Positions 1 to 10,787 of a DNA stretch of 64,000 nt are shown here, piece by piece. Positions within the stretch are counted from its first letter, which is position 1. Each line of letters begins with the position of its first letter. Location of the stretch: contig JACTVC010000003.1 of assembly GCA_018417955.1 (NCBI GenBank), positions 1,798,001 through 1,862,000 on the forward strand. The letters run 5' to 3'. The DNA comes from Laccaria trichodermophora. Lineage: Eukaryota; Basidiomycota; Agaricomycetes; Agaricales; Hydnangiaceae. The position numbers and the translations under genes are program-made. Below the pieces are notes generated by a model. That model ran no database searches. It worked only from the letters and a program-made list of their open reading frames with translations, and had not been told where the DNA came from.

Positions 1-1083
1 GTTTGGTGACGTAGGTCGACCATTCAGGCAACAATCGGAATTGCATGATTGATATATCTCTAGGCAAAGTCTTTACAGAGCTTATCCCACTGCTTGGATG
101 TTTTTGTCATGTCCTCCCGACCCTTCCGTGAGGTGCATTTCCCCTGGTTTTTGCGCAGTCATCGGTGCTTCTGCGATGCTGGGTGGCGTTACACGCATGA
201 CAAGTGAGTGTCTTCTTGACCTTTCACTTTTCAAGTGTCTGATGCGAGTTTTTAGTCTCCTTAGTGGTTATCCTCTTCGAGGTAAATAATTTGTTGTGGT
301 TGTGCGAAGGTTGACCTAGATATGATTGTCAGTTAACCGGCGCACTTTCGCATGTGCTCCCAATCATGATCTCTGTGATGACCTTGAAGTGGGTCGGGGA
401 CGCTCTTGGAAAAGACGGGATTTATGCGGTCTGGATCGCCATGCGCCGATACCCATGGTTGCCTCCTGTTGACTATCGTGACAGAGGAGAGACCGGCGCC
501 ACTCTGATGAAGCCCCTTGCGTCTCTGTTTGTTATCGAAGATGGCAAAACCACTGTCAAGGAAATGATTCAGCTGCTGGAAAAGCACGACTTCCACGGTT
601 TTCCTGTCGTTGATAGGCATAGCGAGTTTGTTGGCTATGCAACTCGGGAGGAACTACAACTGGCCATTTGTTCGTCTCTTATACCTGTACTCTCACGGTT
701 TTTGGGCTCATATCATTCTAGCGAATGCGTTGCTTTCAGAAGAAGCCCTTACCAGCAGGCGAATCTGCACATTTTCACAGAACCACCTACGGATACATGC
801 AGATGAACGACTGGATCTCTCTGGGACCCTGGAACAAGCCGTAATTCAGCTTCGCAAAGAGGTCCCACAAGAACTAGTCGTGAAAATGTTCCAAAAACTT
901 GTACGTTCCTTCCAATTTCGTTTCACATACGCCTGATCCGACTCGACCCACAAGAATCCTCGGCAAATTGTTTTCACACATGCTGGAAAGTTAACGGGCA
1001 TGGTGACGAAAACGAATGTCGTTGCATTGCTTACGAGTCACTTTCCGCACGCTGCTGCTCTGGCGGAGAGATCTGGATCATGA
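1..1083 (+). CDS. GEF1: CLC-type voltage-gated chloride channel, C-terminal part
   Basis: This is the 3' part of a CLC chloride channel/transporter gene; its 5' end lies outside the window. The visible protein contains the family stretch GASAMLGGVTRMT, then SLVVILFELTGALSHV and LPIMISVM in the last membrane helices, followed by two cytoplasmic CBS domains (TLMKPLASLFVIEDGKTTV onward, and the last exon with THAGKLTGMVTKTNVVALL). Frame and homology require introns at about 204-255, 282-332, 670-721 and 901-954. The stop is TGA at 1081-1083. In fungi Gef1-type CLC proteins move chloride in Golgi or vacuolar compartments and support acidification and copper loading; this role is inferred from the family. 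The filter region with the gating glutamate is not in the window, so channel versus exchanger cannot be judged. Confidence 0.9.
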
Positions 1084-1335
1084 TACCATTGAACTTTCTT
1101 GCAAGTTGAGTGGACTTATTTACCCCGGATATGTCAGGCAATTTAAATGAATGATTGCAAGAGGCACGTGCAGCTGGGGAGAATCCCTTTCAGAAATGTC
1201 AATCGGAATCTTTATTGGAGTTTATAGTCTAATTTGTTACAGAGATACCGATGGAAGAGGGAGGGAAGTATGGGAAGTTTATCATAATGATACAGTGACG
1301 TCCATTAGCGGGTTGACAATGCCACCCCTCCTTCG

Positions 1336-3412
1336 TTAATCATCACCGTCATCCAGATCGGACGCATAGTCTTCATCTTCATAATCTTCTTCTTCTGTCT
1401 CCTCTTCGTCCATAGACTCCTTCAGCTACAACAAGTAGAATGAGATTGAGTCTCGCGAAACATGGAAGATGGCCCACCATTTCAACCAGCTCATGGCACT
1501 CGTTTAGATGAGCCATGACGATACCCTGACCTTCAGGGACAGTGCCGTCCAGCCCAATGAAACGGCCATCCTTCCTCATCGAATCAATTTGAAAGAGGGC
1601 AAGTTGGTACTGACAGGTGGTGGTCAGTCACATTCGTAGGTCAAAAAGAGGGTATAAATACAGGATATAGGTCTCTGGCATTGAAGGGTCCACCATACTT
1701 CAAGACTTCGTTGAGACATTTCTTCACCGTTGACAATTTGTTGGCCTGTATGAATTTCTGTCAAACGAAAGAAATGATGCAAGTCATATTTGCGTACGAT
1801 GGGCATCAGCTCTTCAGATACTGGCTCGCTAGATGATAATAGCCTGTATATGAGGCCGTAACATCTCCTGAGCAAGTAGAGAAGTACCTAAGAGGAGGAT
1901 GAGATCAACATCGTTCCATCGAGGCATTCTTCGAAGCGTACGTATTGCCCCGGAGGTCGATTCCCTTCAGAATCGATAAACTTTCCATCCACTCTCATCT
2001 TATCGATCTCTTGGAGGCTCAGAGAGTAATTCCACAAATCAGTCTCCCTTAATGTCCATCTATGCGTTAGCACCAAGCTCTCCAGCTCTGCTCGAATATC
2101 GCTGAGGCGGTCGTATATAGGCTTCAGCGATGATCCGACGTTCTTTGAATCTTCGTGAGCTTTGATTTCCTGCGCGATCTCAAAGCTTTCTTCCAAAAGT
2201 GAGATACAAATTGCCTGCGATGCTGGCACGATGCCTCCCGGGCCGAGGAATTTTCCGTCAACGCGCGCTCTGTGGTCGTAGACGAGGTGAAATGAGGCGA
2301 TATGCATAGAAAAAGCAGAGGTCAGTCAGTATTGGTCCCCAGTAAAGGAGGTTGTACTCCGAGAGCAAAGTATGGCAACAGACTTGATCAAGCGAGAGAA
2401 GTACTCAACGAATCAATCTTTCGGAGTTCCTCTTGGAGCGGTTTGAGTTCAGCCTTGTGTGAGCCTTCCTTTGCCGCGAGGGCGACCAGCTGCCGGCGGA
2501 TGGTGACCAGCCTTTGATGCACGGGTACGAGTTCCGGTGACAGAATCGAAAGCGAATCTTGTAGTTGCGTCACGATGGCATCTATCCATATTATGGCGAT
2601 GAACAGTGCAAAGAGGGGGATTTGAAGTAAGCCTTCTTTACCGCATTCATTCAGCTGCCGCATTAGGAGTTTCACGAGGGCCTTTGGATGCTTCCCGCTC
2701 TCGGAATCTTGTTGGAGTATTTGTCGAAGTTCATTTAACCGTTTATGGAATGGCGCGAGGTCGGTTTCGTTGTATACAGTAGATTCGTTCATATGGTTGA
2801 GGATTTGCTGTGTGTGGGAGCAGGTTGATAAGTACGAATCACTGCCTTACGAACTAGAGCCCGGCGTTCCATTCAAGATGTCTGGGGATTGTCCGACGCA
2901 TTCATTGAAAGATTGAAGAGGATACGCGACGGGCTCTTGAGAGAGAGCGCGGACTGACCCTCATGGACGCGATTTGGCAGTAGGTTGCTGGGGTGTCCTT
3001 GGTCTTGCCGATCGTAAGATAGAAGAGGGAAAGGAGGCTGAATACGTCTGCGAGAGTGGTGTCGAGCCTGTTGTTATACGTTGTATTATCATCTCGGACG
3101 TCGTTGAGTTTTGTGACTGCAATAATAGGAATTAAGCTGCGATATCAAATATGATTGGATCAACCGACTCTGCTTCACGACAGCCTGGTATAGGGAGTTG
3201 ACATCTTGAGCCTTGATAAACTCGCCTCTATCCTTCTTCAAAACTGTGAGCCTGTTCCGGATGCTTTCAAAGGGTCAGGTGTGCGTCAAGATGGTGCGGA
3301 CGAGACACACTTGATGACGGTCTCGAGTATTGGAAGTTCTATATAGTTTCAGCAACTTTACTAAAAGATGAGGAGAAAATTGAAAACCTTCTTGAGGAAC
3401 TGATGCAGCCAT
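1336..3412 (-). CDS. UPF0662 / DUF2408 family protein (Cub1-like)
   Basis: The multi-exon gene reads from ATG at 3412 (first exon MAASVPQEE) to TAA at 1336. Conserved blocks are TYNNRLDTTLADVFSLLSLF near the N-terminus, LKPLQEELRKIDSL in the middle, and two copies of a RVDGKF(L/I) motif (VDGKFLGPGGIVPAS and VDGKFIDSEGNRPPGQ) followed by a third related KDGRFIGLDGTVPEGQG. This arrangement matches the fungal UPF0662 family, which includes budding yeast YPL260W/CUB1. The C-terminus is strongly acidic (EEEDYEDEDYASDLDDGDD). Family function is poorly known; no enzyme motif is visible. It is convergent with the CLC gene and divergent from the tropomyosin-like gene starting near 3618. Exact exon edges around 2850-2960 are uncertain. 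Confidence 0.8.
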
Positions 3413-3617
3413 GAGCAGGCTCTGCAATAGATCTGAATAATAGGAAACTGGACAAGCTTAAGATACTAAATTCAGCTGATCGATTACAACAAAGTTGTTA
3501 TGTCACGCCATTGCTGCTCTTTGCTTCTTACTATTGTTACCTCACGATGATGAAGCTCAGGGGGGCGCGTTCTTGGCGCTTTATTCGACGCGTTCGTGCT
3601 GAGTTGGCTCATTCTAG

Positions 3618-4070
3618 ACACTCGAGTCGCTTCGTGTAAGGTCGAGTCAGGCGACCATGAAGGCCATGGAAGCAGAACGTAGACTGGAGGAGAATAAATC
3701 CCGTTACAAGGAGAAGGAAACTCAAGCTCATCAGTTGCAAGAGAGGGTGGATCTGACCCGCCAGTACATCGCATTATTGAAGGAGCTACACAAGGCCCAG
3801 GAGAAGATAAGTAGTAATGAAGCAAAGTGCGTTCATCTCGTTAATCGCCTGGGCGTTTACGCACACCACCAAGGATACGATTGATCACTGAGAAGGCCGA
3901 TCGCCTAGGCGGTAAAGTGGTTCAGCTCGAGCAGGAGATTGACAAACTGGAGACCGACAATGAGGTTTGCAATGATCTAATTTGTGTTGTGCTCATTTTA
4001 ACGCAGCCAGAAGACTGCCAGAAAGAAATATCGAGAGCTTACGGAGGAGTTGGAGTCATTACAGATTTGA
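3618..4070 (+). CDS. tropomyosin-like coiled-coil protein, first exon unresolved
   Basis: Three exons (3618-3826, 3874-3964, 4011-4070) join in frame into a continuous heptad-rich coiled coil ending KKYRELTEELESLQI and TGA at 4068-4070. The start of the second exon continues the codon split at 3826 (EAKIRLITEKADRL), which supports a functional reading frame. The protein aligns by eye with the next gene, a canonical tropomyosin: LESLRVRSSQATMKAMEAE matches LNSLRTEADNAVLRAEEAE, and KADRLGGKVVQLEQEIDKLE matches KAEHFERQVQRLEQERDLWE. An in-frame TAG at 3615-3617 fits a splice acceptor just before ACACTCGAG; an upstream ATG exon could not be fixed, and the first in-frame ATG is at 3657. It could therefore be a short protein of 106 residues, or a longer one with a small 5' exon. 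Confidence 0.6.
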
Positions 4071-4144
4071 AGAGATAATTCCTGGAGAATCGTGGAGATA
4101 TCCTAGAGAGATTTGAGAGATATCTAAATGAGTACCTATGTAGT

Positions 4145-4150
4145 CACGTG
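4145..4150. promoter_or_regulatory. CACGTG E-box upstream of TPM1
   Basis: A palindromic CACGTG lies about 70 bases upstream of the TPM1 start codon. This is the core site of bHLH factors such as Cbf1. Function is inferred from position only. Confidence 0.35.
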
Positions 4151-4216
4151 CGATCTAATTTAGCCCATATCACTTGTTCAACTCAACAACATCTCACAAG
4201 TATCCAAACTACCATC

Positions 4217-4881
4217 ATGTCCGGCACAGAAAGAATCAAGGATGTCAGTAATCGTCCTTCATCATCCACATCATCTAACCGCGCTGCTTAGAAATTGAAC
4301 TCGCTACGCACAGAGGCGGACAACGCCGTTCTGCGTGCAGAGGAGGCGGAGGCCAAGAACAAGAAGTACGAGCAGCTGCTCCTCGAGAAGGAACAAGAGA
4401 TCACATCGCTTCAGCACAAACTATCCCAGCTGGATGCAGAGCTCGAGAAGGCTGAGGAGAAGGTTGCGGAATACAAGACTGCCAACGTTGATGGGGAACA
4501 AACAAAGATGACGAGCGAGGGGCTCCAGAGGAAAGTGCAGCTTTTGGAGGAGGAGCTCGATGTGGCTGAGAAGAACGTCAAAGAGACGGTTGAGAGGTAC
4601 GTGTCTCCACCCGCCCCTTTGGGGGATTGTTGACGCGACTCTTTGCTCCTAGGTTGAGACAAGTAGACGTCAAGGCTGAGCACTTTGAACGCCAGGTGCA
4701 GCGTCTTGAACAAGAGCGAGATTTGTGGGAGAAGAAGTACGAGGTTCGTTCAAGTCCACCCGGTCCATCGCGTCTCTCCAGCCCTGATCACCTCTAAACT
4801 AATAACTAGGATTCGGAAGCCAAGTACAGGAAATCACAGGCAGAACTGGCGGAGCTCGAGGCGAGCATGCAGGACCTGTGA
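4217..4881 (+). CDS. TPM1: tropomyosin
   Basis: Four exons (4217-4243, 4292-4596, 4653-4743, 4810-4881) give 164 residues, close to the length of fungal tropomyosin (about 161). The tiny first exon encodes MSGTERIKD, then KLNSLRTEADNAV and RAEEAEAKNKKYEQLLLEKE follow, a signature shared by fungal tropomyosins. The C-terminus is QAELAELEASMQDL. The entire protein is a heptad-repeat coiled coil. Tropomyosin dimers polymerise head to tail along formin-made actin cables and control myosin movement, polarity and cytokinesis. The short first exon is typical of fungal TPM genes. The neighbouring upstream coiled-coil gene looks like a divergent paralogue. Confidence 0.93.
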
Positions 4882-5055
4882 TCTCATCGCGACATCATCA
4901 TATCGCGCACTTTCCGCGTACCCAACCTCCCCTCTTGTATAGTCTACTTTGGATCTGATCATGAAATAATGTCTTTTGCAACGAGCTTATCAGATGCTGA
5001 TGATCACATTGTCATTCACCGGCGATCCTTGCAGCCGAGGTATATACTACAGATG

Positions 5056-5657
5056 CTATTTCTCGTCATGGAACGTCAGTGAGACCGAATTGACGCAATG
5101 ACGCTCATCCGCTGAGTTACACATCTTAATATCGGTGCATTTGAACAGCAAATGCAACGTACTTGGTGTGGGGAACCCCTCGCCCTTGAAGACGTGACCA
5201 AGATGGCCGCCGCAGGCAGTGCACACAATCTCCGTCCTTGTCGTGAACAGCGATTTATCCTCATGACGAGTCACAGCGCCGGGAATAGCTGCATCGCGCG
5301 TCAGCATATTATTATCAACGATGGCGTCTTAGCGCACCATCAAAGAAAGCTGGCCATCCACATCCACTCTGCCTTGATATCAGCCCAATGAACAGGACGT
5401 AAAGAGGAGGCGACAGACATTAAACTTGGTGGTACTCTTATACAAAGGCACGCCACAACCGGCACAAGTGTATACGCCTGGAGCAGAATGTTTATTGTAT
5501 TCGCCGGTGCCAGGTGCTTCTGTGCCCTTATCGCGCAGAATTCTAAACTGGAGGTAATCATGAGCGGGTGTAGCTCTCGTCAAGAAGAGCGCTCGAGTAC
5601 CTGTTCTGGGGAAAGGGTTGCTCTCCACTCTGCGTCGGATTTATTCACGGATGACAT
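5056..5657 (-). CDS. MXR2: methionine-R-sulfoxide reductase B
   Basis: The gene reads from ATG at 5657 ([19 protein letters not shown]) to TAG at 5056. Spliced sequence gives [61 protein letters not shown] and [13 protein letters not shown]. The two CxxC pairs (CAGC, CTAC) are the structural zinc site, the cysteine in RHCVNS is catalytic and the one in SGCGWP is the usual resolving residue. The enzyme reduces free or protein methionine-R-sulfoxide using thioredoxin. Five exons are needed; the resolving cysteine sits on a 31-base exon. No long targeting peptide is seen, so a cytosolic location is likely but not certain. Confidence 0.92.
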
Positions 5658-5726
5658 TGTTCGAGAGAGAAGGTATGCTCGGGCTCTGACCGTATGGGCG
5701 GTGAATGTACATATAGTGAACATGTG

Positions 5727-5732
5727 CACGTG
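5727..5732. promoter_or_regulatory. CACGTG E-box upstream of MsrB
   Basis: CACGTG stands about 70 bases upstream of the MsrB start codon, between MsrB and the 3' end of the 4EHP gene. Candidate bHLH factor site by position. Confidence 0.35.
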
Positions 5733-5822
5733 AGAATCTTATAATAGCTCACTCAATATGACTGTGTACACATCAATTATTAGCAAGAAAACAATGGCCC
5801 CTTCACTCTCCTTCCAGCCTTA

Positions 5823-6866
5823 TCACGGGTTTGGGGAGCGGTCAATGGCCGAGTTCCGAAAACTCGACTTGTCTTGCATCGAATCTACGGGGATATTTAG
5901 TACCGGTGCAAAAGATAACGATGCACTGACCATTGTTCGATTTATACTCCATGATCGTCGACTGGGGAAGGTTCAATACCCTCCGCAAGGTATCCCTTTG
6001 GAGCCAACCATTAAGCCAACGGCTTCAAGAAATAAAGGACGGGCGTTACCTGATCTTCTCTCTGACCTTGACATCCCCATCGACCCTGTTCCACAAACTC
6101 ACAATATCCTCGCTCTGCCTCACACTAATCGTACATCCGCAAATTTCAGGCCACTCTGGCCGATTCGCGTCTTCCGGATCCAGGCCACCATTCGGTTCGG
6201 CAGGACTGCGACATCCGTCGAACTGGTCACCGATAACGGCAAGGACGAGGTCTTCCCAAATACGGTCGGCAACACCTTTCTTTAGTCTGATAATCCATTT
6301 TCCCCCTGAGAGGTTGAGCGGGTCTTCCCATACGGGCCGGCGGATGCCCGAGTGGAAGAGAAGGTAGTCCGTTGTGGGTTGCAGGGCCGAGGGGGGAGCG
6401 AGGTGGGTCCATAGTGACCAGAAAGACTCGACCTGGTGATCGAGTTCATTTCTTTTTCGCCACGAAATGAACGGGGAACCATAAATACCGAGCTGAAGGA
6501 CGAGATCTTTTTTATTCCCTCTTCGTAACTAATAATTTTATTACCCGGTGTACGTTGTTGGCGGAACCAAAAGAGCCAACTGTAAAGAAATGCAAGATCA
6601 AAACACGAGACGTCGGTTACGCGGGTTAAACTACGAACATACGTATTTCGAAGGGGATGTACGCCGACTACACCAGTAGCCGAGGAGGAGTGGGGGGTCG
6701 AGTCTGTAGATTTGGATCGTTCGACCGCAGAAACGGACGTTGAGAAAAGCTTGGACGATGACCTGGGGGCGGTGGATGTGGCTGCAGGAGCTGCCGTTGG
6801 TTGTGTAGGTTGCTGAGGGGGCGCGGCGAGGAAACGAGAGGACTGAGAATGGTTTGAGAAATACAT
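5823..6866 (-). CDS. eIF4E class II (4EHP-like) cap-binding protein
   Basis: Translation from ATG at 6866 gives a low-complexity N-terminus rich in Ser, Pro and Ala, then the cap-binding fold: HPLRNTWLFWFRQQRTPGNK, SFSSVESFWSLWTHL, DYLLFHSGIRRPVWEDP and GGKWIIRLKKGVADRIWEDL. The first cap-stacking position is tyrosine (KIISYEEGI) while the second is tryptophan with the following Glu (VWED), which is the class II (4EHP/eIF4E2) pattern. Class II proteins bind caps weakly and usually repress specific mRNAs. The C-terminus is best read with a 46-base intron (GTCAGT donor) giving NDSMQDKSSFRNSAIDRSPNP-type ending and TGA at 5823-5825; reading through it gives another open tail to 5842. It shares a 96-base divergent promoter with KEI1. 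Confidence 0.88.
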
Positions 6867-6962
6867 AGTAGTAGTAGAATGTAAGATGGGTGTAAGTTGG
6901 AAAAAGTTCGCAATTGAGTGGAATCGGATTACCTAATCTCATCGTTTGTCCTCCTAGCGTCC

Positions 6963-8150
6963 ATGAAGCTTATGCTACGGCCAGAATGGCGACTGTGGCC
7001 ACTCACGTCGTTCCTTGGTCTACTCGACCTTAAAACAGGTGTCACCGTCGCCCTTCTTTTTGCCGTCAGTCTTTTTTGCTCTTTTTTATATCGAAATTCA
7101 TCCTTTCAACAGCTCCTGAACAAAGTAGCTGGCATCTATGGCCTCATCGCCGTTCTAACAGGGGCTGGAGGCTCCTTTGCCCAACTGAGCCTCTACATAT
7201 ACTCGGTCTTTGCCCTCGTGGCCCTTGGCTGGGGTTTGCGCGTGGTTAAGCACGTATGCGTTTCATCCATTCAGTTGAACACCCATTTCTTATCATCCAG
7301 TTCAGGAGGACCCAAAACAAACCCTCTACTTTGCCCACCTCTTCTTCGCGGATCACATATTCTCTACCTCCTGGACCGTCTTCTTCGCACTGGTCTGGTG
7401 GTTGTGGACACCCCATGATGGACGTCGTCAGGCCAATTCGAGCGCCCAGAAGGCCATGATGGAGCTCGGGAACGCAACTGCACTCACGCCAGCAGAACGC
7501 GAAGAAGCGGCAATGGCGATCTGGAACCACGAGAAAGGCATGGCTGCTGCCGTCATCATCATCTCTTGGCTTTTCAAGGTTTGCAATCACGCTGTGCAAC
7601 TCAATTCATCTATTGAACCACCCAACCACAGATCTACTTTACCCTCCTTCTCTACTCATACGCATCGCATTTGCGCAAAGGCTCTTACCGCTCTTTACCC
7701 CTCTCACGTCCCGCATACGCAGCCGCGCCACAAGGTAATTTGGCTTACGAGACACTCGCAGCTGACGAGGATGAAGAAATCGAGGACTTTTATCGCGTGC
7801 CTCTACGCACGCCGCCGGCTTCGGCTCATCGCCGCAGTCCAAGCAATAACAACTCCATCACGAGTTTCGCAGACTTTGTCAGCGCTCCGGGCCGGCCTCG
7901 TAAAAAAGGTTTTGGCAGCGTGAGTTTGGGGGGTCTTGGCGATATACGAGATAGGGGGATAGAGGAAGAAGATGTGATGTTTGACGAGGATGATTTGACG
8001 TATGCTGCTTCGACGTCATCTCGCGGGCACTCGAAGATGGGTACGGAGGGGAGTAGTACAGCTGCGAGCGATGAGGAGCGAGCTGTGGGAGGCTTTGGGT
8101 CTGAGAGTAGTCACGGCAAGGGTAAGTTGGCTAATCGCGGCGATCAATAG
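6963..8150 (+). CDS. KEI1: inositolphosphorylceramide synthase subunit Kei1
   Basis: The protein starts MKLMLRPEWRLWPLTSFLGL and continues with DLKTGVTVALLFA, LLNKVAGIYGLIAVLTGAG, LYFAHLFFADHIFSTSWTVF and WNHEKGMAAAVIIISWLFK, giving about four membrane segments and matching the Kei1/DUF1753 family. Kei1 is the regulatory subunit of Golgi IPC synthase, needed for activity and localisation of the Aur1 catalytic subunit in fungal sphingolipid synthesis. Introns are at 7065-7112, about 7255-7302 and about 7579-7631. The C-terminal 150 residues are hydrophilic and acidic, Ser-rich, and likely cytosolic. Met 6963 was chosen because it begins the conserved LRPEWR block; the ATG at 6918 would add a non-conserved leader read through a probable intron. 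Confidence 0.9.
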
Positions 8151-8284
8151 GGGGCTTCATCGTGCGCTTCTCGTATTTATTGCAAAGACCCTTGGATCAC
8201 ATTAATACTCTGCGTAGACAGGATAAACGATTATAATCACCTCAGCCCTACGCAGCTAATTTGGATTTTATACATGCAATGGCG

Positions 8285-9393
8285 TCATGGCTTCCTGATG
8301 GGTTGTTGAGGAATATGTCGGCCTTCCTCTTGCATGATAGTAGGGGACACTGTAAACGAACGTATCGAAAGCCGAGAATGGGCTCGAGGTCGGGAAGTCG
8401 GGGAATTGACTGCGAGGGTGTCCACCCCTAAGCTGCCATTAGGTTGAGACGCGCTTCTGGATGTTACAGACGAAAGCTGAAAGGATGCAGCTTCCAAGAC
8501 TGCTCGTTCCGCCCTTCGACGCCGACGCGCTCTTGGATTGAGAATCAACGCCGCGACAAGAACAACGCCATCAAGTACCTGAGCGACGAAATTAGCCAGC
8601 GTACAAGTGAGGGATGAGACAACGTACGACAACCAAAGTATACGAAGCGGCAGCAATAGCGTCAAAATCTTTTTTGAAGACCAAGGACAGATCATTGAAA
8701 ATTCCACCAATCATATCGATGCTGATGAACAGGATGGATAGCCCAACAACCTCTTTGAGTTTATATATCTCCCAATATTGAGGAAGCAATGCAGCAGAGA
8801 TGAGCACTGCCGCCAAAATGCCAAAGAAATTGGTGGGGACGTTGTTTCCTTTGTCGTGTATTGGTCGAATGGCGACGACGAGTATGGCTTCAACAGCACC
8901 GAAAAAAACCATGACGGAGAGTGTCATAAAAAAGGCGATAGCTTTTGTGCGCTTTTCGCCGTAGTATTGACACTGAATGAAAGCAAGGGATGAATATGTT
9001 TTTGGCACAAAGTGAAAGGAGATAACGGACCTGGCCCCATGAGATAAAGCAAAGAAAGGAAAAGAGCTGAGGCTGAATCATGAGCGGGATATTGAGCTTC
9101 TGAAGGAAGGCGTAGACCCCCAAGAAGGCGCCAGAAATTCCCCATAGGAGACTAGAATTTAAAGGTTGTTTGGAGGTGTTTCAAAACGCAGCTGAACGCG
9201 ACGCACACCAGCCAATGAGAAAGGCCATTCGTTGCTTTTTCGCGCCAACTCTTCCAGACTTGGGGTATGAGTTGACCAGTCCAGCAAATGGTACCTTATA
9301 AAAAGTGTCAGATTCTTCTAATTAAGGAACTGCGACGAGGAGGTCACCCATAGTGCCGAAGACTTGCTCAGCGACGGCGTTGTGGATGGCCAT
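8285..9393 (-). CDS. PQ-loop repeat membrane protein
   Basis: The gene runs from ATG at 9393 (MAIHNAVAEQVFGTMG) to TGA at 8285. After splicing it reads GTICWTGQLIPQVWKSWREK, the first PQ-loop motif, then several hydrophobic segments including LLWGISGAFLGVYAFLQKL, and a second PQ motif SAALLPQYWEIYKLKEVVGL. About seven membrane helices are expected from the pattern. PQ-loop proteins are SWEET/cystinosin-like carriers, often for amino acids at vacuolar or lysosomal membranes; the substrate here is not evident. The last 110 residues are a basic, Ser-rich cytosolic tail (PRARRRRRAERAV). It is convergent with KEI1, 134 bases apart. Confidence 0.85.
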
Positions 9394-9977
9394 GTCTGGG
9401 AGTTCAAGTTGGGTGGGGCATGGAAAAGAAAAAAATCGGGTACGTTAGATATGCTAAGACTGTGCCTCATCGAACGCGTGGGTCGAGAAATTTGAAATCT
9501 GCGACTAGTGCTAGGAGACGCCATGATCTGTCACTTCTTGGCGAACTCGGGTACTCCGAGGTCCGAATGTAGATAAAAATAGCAGATAGCTCCCGTTACT
9601 TACCGCGGTACCACTGGTGCTTAAATACTGATCTTGAGCCTAAACACTGAACCAACACCAGCGTTTGTTCTGTTCTATCTTGTGCAAATACTGTGCCTCG
9701 ACGCTCACTATATCGCAAACCTAACGCTTCGTACACGCAGACTTTCAAGTTCATCGCATGGTGATCAATAGACACACTTGTCGCAACCATCAAGGAGTCC
9801 GTACGACGTTGTTTTCGATTCTAGCCAAACGATCAACAGATGGTCGATGGCTGCCAACTCTTCTGAAGGCGGGAAACAAGCCTGTGTACCTGTGCCTCTA
9901 TTTTTATATACTTACCTCAAGGACGTTCAATCGTACAAGGAGTATTCAGGCAACGCAGTGTGCTTCCGTCATGGTCA

Positions 9978-10238
9978 TCAGCAGCAGTGCTCGATTTTTG
10001 CCATGCGAAACGGACCTGGTATTGATATTGACTCCTGGAGAACCTTGTTTTCATCAACTTCGAAATGGATGTCCAGCTCGTCGTTGTCACAGATCTTGGC
10101 CTTGCTGCACTTTCTGCCGCTGATATCGTCCATAATTATACCAATGCAGCAGTGGGGCTTTGTCTTGTCCCAATTCAGCTCATCATGAGCCATGGGCAAC
10201 ACGATTCGTTCCTTCTCCAATAAAACCATCTCTGCCAT
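9978..10238 (-). CDS. hypothetical protein, 86 residues
   Basis: An uninterrupted frame starts MAEMVLLEKERIVLPMAHDE and ends FRMAKIEHCC. It contains GIIMDDISGRKCSKAKIC and DELDIHFEVDENKV, a mix of charged and hydrophobic residues that looks more like coding sequence than the opposite frame. No domain was recognised and it has few cues besides the open frame. It could be an exon of a larger unknown gene, a gene relic or chance. Confidence 0.25.
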   Translation of the reverse strand: MAEMVLLEKERIVLPMAHDELNWDKTKPHCCIGIIMDDISGRKCSKAKICDNDELDIHFEVDENKVLQESISIPGPFRMAKIEHCC

Positions 10239-10440
10239 TTGGTGGAAGGCCTGTGTGAATTATCTGGTGCCTAGCGGACTACGCGGCTAGTCGTGTTAGG
10301 GGCGCAAGGACTCAGCGATTTTCTTTTGGGCCAAAGGGGGAATGAGTCTTGCGAGCTCGCTATTGTAAGATGATGGGCGCGATTTCGGTCCTCTGATACC
10401 ATTTCTTTCTCGCAGCCTCGTCTGTCCGTAAATAGTGTTA

Positions 10441-10624
10441 TCATTTCTGAAAATACTTTACGTTCCCAGCAGCGTCGAAGAACGATTCAGTTCGTATCTT
10501 CTTGTTGACAATTTTATACTCCAGACATTGCCAATGGTATACTTCAATCTTGTTCACGGCGTTGAGAGTTGGTACGCCCAATCTTGAGATCTCCTCGCAC
10601 AGGGCTGCAGCGACTTTTCCCTGC
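10441..10624 (-). CDS. possible terminal exon of an unknown gene
   Basis: Following a plausible acceptor (TTTTAG at about 10625), the minus strand is open for about 60 codons without any ATG at its start: QGKVAAALCEEISRLGVP, then NAVNKIEVYHWQCLEYKIV and FFDAAGNVKYFQK before TGA at 10441. The composition is typical of a folded protein. No upstream exon or family could be assigned, so it may be a relic or part of an unspliced unknown gene. Confidence 0.25.
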
Positions 10625-10787
10625 CTAAAAGCGGAAAGTTTTCAGTTTGCTGGTGCTGAATGGATACGTTTTAGCGGTTGTTCGGAGGCCGCTCAAGAGA
10701 CCATGACCCAATGCACAGGTTTCTGAATGTCATTCCACGACAATTTGACAGGATTGGGTGCAAAGTTGAGAGTAATGTACAATCGTT

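Larger units (their letters stand above)
9394..10787. other. gene-poor interval with two weak minus-strand ORFs
   Basis: About 1.4 kb separates the PQ-loop gene from the TMEM14 gene. It includes the presumed PQ-loop promoter. No known family was recognised on either strand. Two minus-strand stretches have protein-like composition and are listed separately; everything else is broken into short frames. Confidence 0.5.

Noticed and set aside
6918..6962. Upstream ATG extension of KEI1
   Set aside because: It adds a non-conserved leader; the conserved LRPEWR block begins right after the ATG at 6963.
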